Below, piece by piece: positions 44,025 through 52,062 of a stretch of DNA of 64,000 nt. Within the stretch, counting starts at the first letter, position 1, and each line of letters begins with the position of its first letter. The notes under the pieces are model-generated. The model was given only the letters and a program-made list of their open reading frames with translations, was not told where the DNA came from and made no database searches. A program made the translations under genes and the position numbers. The DNA comes from Gemmatimonadales bacterium (lineage in GTDB: Bacteria > Krumholzibacteriota > Krumholzibacteriia > LZORAL124-64-63), in NCBI GenBank assembly GCA_019038745.1, contig JAHOYV010000052.1:1-64000 (forward strand), given 5' to 3'.

Positions 44025-45083
44025 GTGAAATCTACTGCTCTGGTTTTCGGCACTTTCAACAATCCCCTGGCCACCGCCCAGACCAGGGCCGTGCTGGACT
44101 GCATACACGAGCTTACACCCCGATTGACTTGCGAAACCATAATGCAGGATAATTCGTCATCCAAACCTGAAGCTAGTACTGAACCCTTCCTGGCCTGGGA
44201 TCGTTCCGACATGGAAGTCCTGGCGGAGATGATCCGCAGTGGCGAATGTAGAGCTGTCGTGGCCCAGGCCTACGATCTTCCCGTGCCCTTGCCCGAAGGA
44301 ACCGATATACACTGCGTTCCTGCCCGGCAAAATCCTTTCGATGCGCTTCTGAACCGTCAGGGACTGATCACCGACGAATTGGATGCGGGCAGTAAAATCG
44401 GGGTATTGTGCCTTCGGGCCAAAAACCACTTGCAATGCCACTGGCCGGACATCGAATTCCAGATTCTGCAAGGCGGTGTGGAACAGGCAATGGAGACTCA
44501 CCTGCGCAAGAGCGAGATCGACGGCCTGATCATGCCCGCGGCAATCACCGAATACCTGGGCATTCAGGCCATCGTGTCGGAAATTTTCTCCTCCGACTTC
44601 ATCCTGCCCGCCCCGGGGCAGGGAGCCCTGGTCGTTTTGGGACGAAGTCAGGACCAGGAGTTGACGGAAATACTCTCCCCTTTGCATTCCAATCCTTCGG
44701 CTAGTGAGTTAGCTGCCGAGTTGGCTTTCCGCCGTCACATGGTCACGGATATGGACCTTCCCATCGGGGTACTGGCCCGTATCCGCGGCCCGGAGCTGTC
44801 AATCACCGGGGCCACGGGTTGTGGATCGAACCGCATCTCGGTACACGGCAAAATCAGCGAGGCCGACGAAGTGGGTAGTGGTCTGGCCCAGCAGCTGTTG
44901 TGCAGTCCGACAACATTCGTCGATCTGCTGGAAGCTGAATTTCCACAGGGCCTACCACCGGAAAAGGATGATGATTTCGAAGAGACTGATGCCCGCGATG
45001 AGGGAAAATATGTGGAAGAATTATTGAAGGAAGAGGACAAGAGCTTCGACCTGGAAGATCCGGAAGATACCGCGGAGACCTAA
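44025..45083 (+). CDS. HemC (porphobilinogen deaminase)-like protein lacking the cofactor cysteine
   Basis: 352 aa. The fold order of HemC is recognisable: GTFNNPLATAQTRAVL for GTRGSPLALAQ, AYDLPVPLPEG around Asp84 for the KDVP motif, ARQNPFDALL for ReDPRDAL, LQGGVEQAMETHL for LRGNVDTRL, FILPAPGQGALVV, and AELAFRR...DLPIGVLA for the last domain. Key residues are changed: the RGS arginine is Phe, the LRR and LRG arginines are altered, and the dipyrromethane-binding Cys of GGCQVPIG reads TDMDLPIG (Met243). An acidic 50-residue tail is added. Normal deaminase activity is unlikely. The start is GTG with TGAGGTGA upstream. It shares a CTAA with the convergent pyrD stop. Confidence 0.75.
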   Translation: MKSTALVFGTFNNPLATAQTRAVLDCIHELTPRLTCETIMQDNSSSKPEASTEPFLAWDRSDMEVLAEMIRSGECRAVVAQAYDLPVPLPEGTDIHCVPARQNPFDALLNRQGLITDELDAGSKIGVLCLRAKNHLQCHWPDIEFQILQGGVEQAMETHLRKSEIDGLIMPAAITEYLGIQAIVSEIFSSDFILPAPGQGALVVLGRSQDQELTEILSPLHSNPSASELAAELAFRRHMVTDMDLPIGVLARIRGPELSITGATGCGSNRISVHGKISEADEVGSGLAQQLLCSPTTFVDLLEAEFPQGLPPEKDDDFEETDARDEGKYVEELLKEEDKSFDLEDPEDTAET

Positions 45084-45994
45084 CCGGACAGATCGGCTGC
45101 GATGCGGGCCGCGGCGAACGGATCCTCCATCTGGGCCGTTCCGACCTGCACAGCCTCTGCTCCGAGGGCGAAGAATTTCAACGCATCCTGCGCACCCCCG
45201 ATCCCACCGACCCCGACCACCGGCACCCCGGCTTTCTGAACGATTTCGTCCACCTTCGCCAGGGCTATGGGCAGCACTCCCGGGCCCGAATAGCCCCCGT
45301 ACCGCCTAGGCAGCACCGGACGGCCACTGGTCAAATCAACTTCCAGTCCCACCACTGTGTTAATCACGCTGACCGCATCCGCCCCCGACTCCGCAGCCGC
45401 CTTGGCCAGCGAAGCGATATCCGCAACGTTAGGAGTCAGCTTGGCAAGTAAAGCCCTATCCGGCAGGGCTTTGCGGGCAGCAGCCACACAGCGGGCAACT
45501 GTTTCGGGATCGCGACCGAAGTCATGCCCACCTTCGGCAACGTTGGGACAACTGAGGTTGATCTCCACTCCGTGCCAGTGCTCGTAATCGGCACCCGCCA
45601 TTTGAAGTGCTGCTACCATCACGCCGAATTCATCAGGCCTGGTGGCTGCCAGACTAACCACGGTCGGCACACCGCGCCTTTCCAACTCGGGCAGTACCGA
45701 AGCCAAAAATTCGTCGAACCCCACGTTTTCCAACCCGATACTGTTCAATGCTCCGGTAGGCAACTCGCAAAGTCGGGGCATGGGATTCCCGGTCCTGGCC
45801 ATTGGCGTAACCGTCTTGCTTACCACTGCGCCAAGCCCCTCGTAGGGCGAGGTGAAACCTCGGCTGGATATTTCGTGGCCAGTCAAGCCATAGGCAAAGC
45901 AGCCTGAAGCAGTCCAGATGCGGCCGGGAAATTCCCGTGGGCCCAGCACAAAAGGTTCACATGGATCGATCTTCCACCAATCTGGCAAGTTCAA
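45080..45994 (-). CDS. pyrD: Dihydroorotate dehydrogenase, class 1B catalytic subunit
   Basis: 304 aa FMN TIM barrel oxidising dihydroorotate to orotate. It shows TASGCFAYG, the LNSIGLENVG substrate loop, INLSCPNV with the class 1 catalytic Cys, KLTPNV and the FMN-phosphate segment GVGGIGGAQDAL. The PyrK gene immediately upstream defines the NAD-linked class 1B heterotetramer. It is the last gene of the pyrimidine operon. Confidence 0.95.
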   Translation of the reverse strand: MNLPDWWKIDPCEPFVLGPREFPGRIWTASGCFAYGLTGHEISSRGFTSPYEGLGAVVSKTVTPMARTGNPMPRLCELPTGALNSIGLENVGFDEFLASVLPELERRGVPTVVSLAATRPDEFGVMVAALQMAGADYEHWHGVEINLSCPNVAEGGHDFGRDPETVARCVAAARKALPDRALLAKLTPNVADIASLAKAAAESGADAVSVINTVVGLEVDLTSGRPVLPRRYGGYSGPGVLPIALAKVDEIVQKAGVPVVGVGGIGGAQDALKFFALGAEAVQVGTAQMEDPFAAARIAADLSG

Positions 45995-46048
45995 GGCAAG
46001 GTCCTCCCTACTCGAAATTCCGGTTCAATATCCAGACCTCTCCGAACG

Positions 46049-46879
46049 TCAACGGATCTGCTTCCAGAGGATCTCCTCAGCCCGAAAAATCGGGCCTTCC
46101 TGGCAACAAGTGGCATTACGCCCCTCCGCCTCCGGTTGGCCATCCGACCTGATGGGAATTACACAACCCTTACAAGCCCCGTAGCCGCACCCCATGTGCT
46201 CTTCCATGGAGACAAAGCAATCCCAGCCTCGCCCTTCCGCAAATCTCCCCGCAGCCTCCAGCAGGGGAATCGGTCCACAGGCCAGGACCATACTTGGTGG
46301 GAGATCCATACCCGTCAACTCACGTTCGGCAAGCTCAGTCACCAGTCCCTGCCAGGCGACCCGGCCGACAGGAGTTTCACCTTGTGCATCCACGCTGGCG
46401 TCCCAGGAAACAGGCAGCAGGTCCCAAGGCAGATCTCCGGGATCCCTGGCACCGAAAAAGGCCCGATCATCCGTCCGGGAAAAGCGATGCCACCAAGCCA
46501 AAACAGGAGGCAAGCCAACTCCTCCGGCCAACAAAACAGCGGGCTGACCGGGGACTGGAGCCGGAAACGGCGTCCCCAACGGCCCCAACATGGTCAGAGG
46601 GTGACCTGGCTTCAGGCCAGCAAGGTCGCCGGTCCCACCCCCCACGACCCGGTAAAGGAACTCCACCCGGTTGCCTGAGCAGGCGAGAATTGAAAAAGGT
46701 CTGCCGAAAGTGCGTTTCCGGGGACCCATTAAATTCAGCATCGCGAACTGGCCAGGCAAAAAATCCATTTCCTGGTCAACTTCGATCTCCAGTCGGATCA
46801 ACCCACTGGATACAGGTTCGTTGATGGTGATGAAGGCCTGGCAACGGCGTGTTTTGGGAATGGTTTCGAATCGGTTCAT
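46049..46879 (-). CDS. pyrK: Dihydroorotate dehydrogenase electron-transfer subunit
   Basis: 276 aa ferredoxin-reductase-like protein. The FAD-binding FGRPFSIL (RxxS-type) motif and the NAD-binding LLAGGVGLPPVLAW are visible. The C-terminal 2Fe-2S ligands are seen in MGCGYGACKGC plus a later NATCCQEGP. It carries electrons from PyrD's FMN to NAD. It overlaps the TPR lipoprotein gene by four bases and lies 54 bp ahead of pyrD. Confidence 0.94.
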   Translation of the reverse strand: MNRFETIPKTRRCQAFITINEPVSSGLIRLEIEVDQEMDFLPGQFAMLNLMGPRKRTFGRPFSILACSGNRVEFLYRVVGGGTGDLAGLKPGHPLTMLGPLGTPFPAPVPGQPAVLLAGGVGLPPVLAWWHRFSRTDDRAFFGARDPGDLPWDLLPVSWDASVDAQGETPVGRVAWQGLVTELAERELTGMDLPPSMVLACGPIPLLEAAGRFAEGRGWDCFVSMEEHMGCGYGACKGCVIPIRSDGQPEAEGRNATCCQEGPIFRAEEILWKQIR

Positions 46880-48816
46880 GGGCCGAACTCCAAGTCAGGC
46901 TGATTGTCGAGACTGGGTTTAGGCTCCCATACGTCAAACTCTCCGGAGCGCCTCCTTTTTTTCTTTTCCTCTTTCTTTTCCTCTTCCTTTTCCTTCTCAA
47001 TCTCTTTGTCGCCGACTTCACCTTCCTTGGCCGTTACCTTCCCCTGCGGGTCCTTGACCTCGACGGTATTTGGCAATGAAGTCGGGCCCTGGGTCGAATC
47101 TTCGATCCCCTCGGAATCAGGCTGCAATCCAGGTTTCATCTTTGAATCCGGGTTGGCCTCAGTGTCCGTTTCCTCAGAATCCTTTTCAAGTGCAAGCCTG
47201 GCGGCAAGTAAAGCCGCTTCCGGAGGCGGGTACAGAATATTCGGCCGGCGGGATAAATACACTTGGCGTCGCCGCACTTGGATCACATTAGGGTCCGAGG
47301 ATCCCCCACCCCGAGCAGTAAAATCCTTGAGCCGGTCCAGTTCGGCAAGTTCCTCATCGCTATAACTCGCCAACCGGGTACTCTGCTCCTCGGCGCGTCG
47401 ATCCAGCAGAAAGGCCAATAAATTACCCTCACCGGAGGTGCGCAACTCGAAGGCCTGCGGAGAATCCGGAAAACGATCCTGGAGAATATTGCCGAAGTAG
47501 GCAACAGAATCGGGATTCGCCAAATGATCGCGGTAAACTTTTACCACCCCGTACAACGCACGGGCGGCCACACTGCTGTCTGCCGCCGTATCAGCGAAAG
47601 CCTCCCCATACAGCCCAACCGCCTCTCCAGGACGATCGAAACCAAAGAGCATGGCGTTGGCCTGCAGCAGTTTTAAACGTGGAATTTTTTCAGCCTTGGC
47701 ATCGGATAGGGAATTTTCAGCAGCGAGATATTGGTTCAGACTTTCGCTGAGCCGACTCGTCTCGAATTCATCCTCCAGAAGAGTTCGGCCCATCAAGGCA
47801 TCCTTGAAACTTATCTGGGCCTCCTCCAATTCGTTGCGCTCAAGTTGCAGAGGACCGAGCATCGCCGCGGCTCTTGCAGTAACCTCCGGGGTTTTCCAGT
47901 CCTCGGGCAAGTTATCCAACAAGGAAAGGGCCTCGGAAACCAACCCCTGCGCGATCAGCATTTCCGCCTCGGCCAAAAGGATTTCGCCCTCCGCCTGGTA
48001 AAGCCCTCCGTTTTCACTCAGTTGATCCAGCAATTGCTTGGCCAAGTCGAAACTACCCGCCCTGACCAGGGATTTGGCCCTCAGAAGTCCAGCCTGGAAA
48101 CCTATGCTCGAGCTGGTGGTCTTTTCGACAACCTCTTGAAGAATATCGGCGCCTCCCTGGTAATCCTCCAACTCCCAGTAGCATTCCCCAAGTTTCAAAC
48201 CCACTCTGTCCCATTCCTCGGAATCGGGAAATTGACCCAGATATTCGCGATATTTTTCCGCGGCCTCATCCCAGTTCTCCAACGTGAAGGCATTGTCCCC
48301 ACTGACCAACAGAGTCCGCGACTGGAAATCACTACCCGGAAACTGTTTGGCCAGTTTGCCCAAAAAATCCTGGCTGTTGGCCGCCGAGCCCAACAACAGG
48401 TAGTTCATAGACTGTAGATAAAGGGCTTCTTCCATGAAAGGCGTGATGGGGAAATTTGTAAACAGGAGATCGAACTTGCGAATCGACATCCGGTAGGACT
48501 GGAGCCGATAGTAGGCCTTGGCCTGCAGAAAAAGAGCGTCATCGGTAAGATCATGGCCGGGATATTCGTCGATCAGCTTCTGGGCTTTCCTGATCGCACC
48601 TTCGTAATCGGCTTTCTGCCCACCGGAGGGAACCGGTGGATCCTGATGCAGACGAATGGCTTCCTCGCGGACATCCTCCGCCCCGTCGAAGAGACGCTTG
48701 GCATTAAAGAATGTGTTGTACTTGGCGCATCCCGACGTCGAGAACACCACCACTGCCGCCAGCAACGCGAACCATAGAAAAACCGCCGGATATCCGGGAA
48801 ACATTCTTACGGTCAT
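46876..48816 (-). CDS. TPR outer-membrane lipoprotein (BamD-like repeats) inside the pyrimidine operon
   Basis: 646 aa. The signal peptide ends in a lipobox (VVFSTSGC), so it is a lipoprotein. Residues about 60-330 are BamD/YbgF-like tetratricopeptides: ADYEGAIRKAQKLIDEYPGH, ALFLQAKAYYRLQSYRMSI and AAEKYREYLGQFPDSEEW. A middle TPR block continues to about 470. The C-terminal 90 residues are highly charged (KEKEEEKKEEKKKRRR), encoded by a 48-nt purine run. The function is unknown; envelope assembly is inferred only from BamD-like repeats. It sits between pyrC and pyrK and overlaps pyrK by ATGA, which is unusual company. Confidence 0.8.
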   Translation of the reverse strand: MTVRMFPGYPAVFLWFALLAAVVVFSTSGCAKYNTFFNAKRLFDGAEDVREEAIRLHQDPPVPSGGQKADYEGAIRKAQKLIDEYPGHDLTDDALFLQAKAYYRLQSYRMSIRKFDLLFTNFPITPFMEEALYLQSMNYLLLGSAANSQDFLGKLAKQFPGSDFQSRTLLVSGDNAFTLENWDEAAEKYREYLGQFPDSEEWDRVGLKLGECYWELEDYQGGADILQEVVEKTTSSSIGFQAGLLRAKSLVRAGSFDLAKQLLDQLSENGGLYQAEGEILLAEAEMLIAQGLVSEALSLLDNLPEDWKTPEVTARAAAMLGPLQLERNELEEAQISFKDALMGRTLLEDEFETSRLSESLNQYLAAENSLSDAKAEKIPRLKLLQANAMLFGFDRPGEAVGLYGEAFADTAADSSVAARALYGVVKVYRDHLANPDSVAYFGNILQDRFPDSPQAFELRTSGEGNLLAFLLDRRAEEQSTRLASYSDEELAELDRLKDFTARGGGSSDPNVIQVRRRQVYLSRRPNILYPPPEAALLAARLALEKDSEETDTEANPDSKMKPGLQPDSEGIEDSTQGPTSLPNTVEVKDPQGKVTAKEGEVGDKEIEKEKEEEKKEEKKKRRRSGEFDVWEPKPSLDNQPDLEFGP

Positions 48817-48958
48817 TACGAATCCGATCTGGATCCAAACCAGGGAGTACCCCGGAGTGACGAATTGGATCTTCGGTCGCCCGCCCTAGCCCGAGCGCCA
48901 CAAGACCAGCAGGTCCTGCCGATCCTTTATAATACTGCAAAAACCATTCCGTGGCGGA

Positions 48959-50308
48959 TCATGGATATTTCACGTTTTCAGTCGAGTCACGCCAGGTTAG
49001 GCGTCCGCCCAGGAAAGTCGAGACCACCTTTCCGGTCAGTTTCTCCCCAATAAAGGACGAATTACTGCTCATGGATTGGAATTTGTCAGCCTCGACAATC
49101 CATTCCCGTTCCGGATCAAGCAGAACGAAATCAGCAGGCTCGCCTTCTTCCAACAAGCCCGAAGGCAGTCCCATCAGCCGGGCAGGTTTCTCGGTCATGC
49201 ACTCGACCAACCGGCCCAGATCCATTACCCCACTCTTGACGAGATAGGTAATCCCTACACCCAACGCTGTTTCCAGACCGGTGACCCCGAAAGGCGCCTG
49301 GTCGAACTGGTACTCTTTTTCCGTCCCGGTGTGGGGAGCATGATCTGTGGCGATGCAGTCCAGCGTACCGTCTGCCAACCCCTCGGCGATGGCTTCCACA
49401 TCCTCCGACTCGCGCAGAGGCGGGTTCATCTTGAATAGCGGCGAAAAATCCCGGCAACGGGAATGATCCAGGCTGAAGTGGTGCGGAGTGGCCTCTGCGG
49501 TGACCCGAACCCCGTCGTTTTTTGCGCGTCGAATGATCTCGACCGCGCCCCGGGTCGAGACATGGCAGATGTGAAGATGCCCGCCCGTGGCCCGGGCCAG
49601 TTCCAGGTCACGGAAGACGGCCGAATCCTCGCTGACGCGGGACATACCCGCCAACCCCAGGCGGCTTGACCAGTAGCCGCCATGCATTACACCCTTGCCT
49701 ATGATGGATAGATCCTCAGCGTGGCTGAGAATCGGTACACCCAACATTTTGGCGTACTTCAATGCGTTGGCCATCAGCCCACCGTTGACCACGGGGGAAC
49801 CGTCGTCGGTGAAAGCCACGGCACCCGCCTCTATCATGTCGGCAAACTCCGAAAGGGCATCGCCCTTCCGCCCGGGGCTGATAGCTCCGGCAGGGAAAAC
49901 CCGACATAGCCCCGCCTCCTTGCCCCTTTGTACCAAGTAGCGAACCATGGCCCCGTTGTCGATGGCCGGCAACGTGTTGGGCATGGTGACGACAGATGTG
50001 AAACCTCCCGCGGCGGCGGCCGCGCTTCCGGTAGCCACAACCTCCTTCTCTTCCTGGCCGGGCTCACGGAAATGCACATGGAGATCCACGAAGCCCGGAG
50101 CGCAAACTAGTCCGGCGGCGTCAAGTACCGGCAAGCCCTCAATAGCGGGAGTCCCCACGCCAAGGGCTTCGATCCGTCCTTTGCGAACGTGAATAAATCC
50201 GCTGCGCTTACCCAGTTTACCCTGATGACAGAGCTTAACATTTGCCACCAGGTATTCTGCGGGAATGCGCTGCCAGCTCCACTCCATTTCCTGACCTCTT
50301 TCTTCCAT
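48959..50308 (-). CDS. pyrC: Dihydroorotase
   Basis: 449 aa, class I dihydroorotase of the amidohydrolase superfamily. FVDLHVHFREPGQEEKE carries the first zinc ligands HxH. MPNTLPAIDN, SHAEDLSIIGKG and the ATDHAPHTGTEKE segment with the catalytic Asp are all present. It cyclises carbamoyl-aspartate. ATG 50308 is taken; an in-frame ATG at 50287 with AGGAA just upstream is an alternative. It follows pyrB by 44 bp. Confidence 0.95.
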   Translation of the reverse strand: MEERGQEMEWSWQRIPAEYLVANVKLCHQGKLGKRSGFIHVRKGRIEALGVGTPAIEGLPVLDAAGLVCAPGFVDLHVHFREPGQEEKEVVATGSAAAAAGGFTSVVTMPNTLPAIDNGAMVRYLVQRGKEAGLCRVFPAGAISPGRKGDALSEFADMIEAGAVAFTDDGSPVVNGGLMANALKYAKMLGVPILSHAEDLSIIGKGVMHGGYWSSRLGLAGMSRVSEDSAVFRDLELARATGGHLHICHVSTRGAVEIIRRAKNDGVRVTAEATPHHFSLDHSRCRDFSPLFKMNPPLRESEDVEAIAEGLADGTLDCIATDHAPHTGTEKEYQFDQAPFGVTGLETALGVGITYLVKSGVMDLGRLVECMTEKPARLMGLPSGLLEEGEPADFVLLDPEREWIVEADKFQSMSSNSSFIGEKLTGKVVSTFLGGRLTWRDSTENVKYP

Positions 50309-50352
50309 CCCGGTTTATGGGGTGGAATTTCATAATGCTGCCCTGTTTGCAA

Positions 50353-51300
50353 CTAGTTGGAGCCGCTGCCCAGAGCTCCAGGATCCCCGCCCGACAGCAG
50401 GTAGATCAGGGCCATCCGGACGGCCACCCCATTGGCCACCTGATCCAGAATCACCTGATTGGGGCCATCAGCCACCTCGCTGGAGATCTCCACGTCACGG
50501 TTCATCGGCCCTGGGTGCATGATGAAGGCACCCGGTTTCAGGGAGCGCACGACATCCGGAGAGATACCGAACATCCGATGATATTCCCGATTGCTGGGAA
50601 ATGCCCGGCTGGAGTGCCGTTCAAGCTGGATACGCAGAACGTTCAGCACATCAGCGTCCCGGACAGCCTTCGCCAGATCGAATTCGATCCGGCAACCCAA
50701 CTTGTCCAATCCACCGGGAACCATGGTCGGCGGACCGCAAAGCGTCACCTCGGCACCCAATTTGGTCAGCCCCCAGATGTTGGAGCGGGCCACCCGACTG
50801 TGGGTGATGTCGCCGATAATCGTAACCTTCTTGCCCCGCATATCCCCCAACCGCTGGTGCATCGTCATGATGTCCAGCAACCCCTGCGTAGGATGTTCAT
50901 GGGGACCGTCACCAGCATTGATCACCGAACATTCCAGCACGTCGGCCAAGTACCTGGCAGCACCTGCGGAACTGTGCCGGACGATCAACATGTCGATCTT
51001 CATGGCCGCCAGGTTCTCGGCGGTGTCGCGAAGCGTCTCCCCTTTTTTGAAACTGCTTTCGGAGGAAACAAAATTGATGATGTCCGCCGAAAGACGCTTT
51101 TCCGCCAATTCAAAGGAAATTCGCGTGCGTGTGCTTGGCTCATGGAAAAAATTTACTACCGTACGGCCCCGCATGATCGGCACACTGCGTACGGGACGAT
51201 CGAAAACGGCTCGAAACCGGTTTGCAATGTCCAGGACTCCGAGAATCTCTTCGGCGGACATATCCTCAAGGCCGAGCACATCCTTGCACTGGAGGATCAT
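50353..51300 (-). CDS. pyrB: Aspartate carbamoyltransferase catalytic subunit
   Basis: 315 aa. It condenses carbamoyl phosphate and aspartate. Carbamoyl-phosphate motif FFHEPSTRTRISFE, the SSFKKGETLRDT loop, GDGPHEHPTQGLLDI, and IGDITHSRVARSN are complete. No regulatory PyrI subunit gene is adjacent. The 5' end overlaps pyrR by ATGA, the usual pyrR-pyrB order in attenuated operons. Confidence 0.96.
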   Translation of the reverse strand: MILQCKDVLGLEDMSAEEILGVLDIANRFRAVFDRPVRSVPIMRGRTVVNFFHEPSTRTRISFELAEKRLSADIINFVSSESSFKKGETLRDTAENLAAMKIDMLIVRHSSAGAARYLADVLECSVINAGDGPHEHPTQGLLDIMTMHQRLGDMRGKKVTIIGDITHSRVARSNIWGLTKLGAEVTLCGPPTMVPGGLDKLGCRIEFDLAKAVRDADVLNVLRIQLERHSSRAFPSNREYHRMFGISPDVVRSLKPGAFIMHPGPMNRDVEISSEVADGPNQVILDQVANGVAVRMALIYLLSGGDPGALGSGSN

Positions 51301-51848
51301 TTTTCGGTGACCTCCCCGATGACCACTTCCTGCTTATCGTCGAACTCCTGCACCTTCACCTTGATGATTTCCCTCTGGGAGGTGGGCACGTTCTTGCCCA
51401 CGAAATCCGGTCTTACCGGCAACTCGCGATGGCCGCGATCGACCAGGACTGCGAGCCTGATGGCCTGGGGCCGGCCCCAGTCCATGATGACGTCCAGCGC
51501 GGCCCGCACCGTACGACCGGTGTAAAGCACATCATCCATCAGGATGACGATCTTGTCGGTCACGTCGAAAGGCATCTCCGTACTGGCGACCTGGGGTACC
51601 GGGCCCAATTTTGACAAGTCGTCACGGTAGAATGTGATATCCAAAGATCCTTCCGGCACCTCGGATCCCTCCACCTGCTGGATCGCCTCGCCCAGCATTC
51701 TGGCCAGGGGAACACCCCGGCGCTGCACCCCCAGCAAAACCAGGTTTTCCACGCCGTGATTGGCTTCCACGATTTCATGAGCCATGCGCTTAATGGCACG
51801 GTTCATGTCGGTGGCATTCATGATGACGGCTTTTTCCACGAAATTCAT
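51297..51848 (-). CDS. pyrR: Bifunctional pyr operon attenuator / uracil phosphoribosyltransferase PyrR
   Basis: 183 aa from ATG 51848, preceded by GGGAGAG. It is a type I phosphoribosyltransferase with the PRPP motif VILMDDVLYTGRTVRAAL, and GVQRRGVPLA and ITFYRDDL segments typical of PyrR. In Gram-positives it binds pyr leader RNA with UMP and promotes termination. A leader terminator lies 47 bp upstream here. An open frame upstream to 52055 has no similarity and runs through that terminator. Confidence 0.94.
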   Translation of the reverse strand: MNFVEKAVIMNATDMNRAIKRMAHEIVEANHGVENLVLLGVQRRGVPLARMLGEAIQQVEGSEVPEGSLDITFYRDDLSKLGPVPQVASTEMPFDVTDKIVILMDDVLYTGRTVRAALDVIMDWGRPQAIRLAVLVDRGHRELPVRPDFVGKNVPTSQREIIKVKVQEFDDKQEVVIGEVTEK

Positions 51849-51894
51849 GACTCTCCCTCGGACGGAATCGGGTATTTTGAGCTCCGGTTCGGGC

Positions 51895-51925
51895 AAAAAA
51901 AAGCATGGCCGCAAGGGTCCATGCT
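51895..51925 (-). terminator. Leader terminator (attenuator) ahead of pyrR
   Basis: On the minus strand AGCATGG and CCATGCT pair perfectly (7 bp, 10-nt loop) and run straight into eight Ts. It sits 47-77 bp before the pyrR ATG. Too little space remains between it and the gene for a separate promoter, so readthrough must be needed and attenuation is likely. It could also serve as the terminator of the ABC gene that ends at 52063. I did not find a clear PyrR-binding loop consensus in the 138 nt before it. Confidence 0.7.
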
Positions 51926-52062
51926 GATTATTTCCCGGGAGCGCCTCCTTCTGTAATTCAACTGGGAGGAAATTAACAATCGACAACCGAGCCAGCAAGG
52001 ATAATCTCCCGCGAAGAAATTTCCGAGCAGGCTCACAGATCCTCAACTCAGCCAAATACTGC

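Noticed and set aside
50242-51525. 427-residue plus-strand open frame opposite pyrB and pyrR
   Set aside because: The opposite strand carries complete PyrB and PyrR motifs; this is a shadow.
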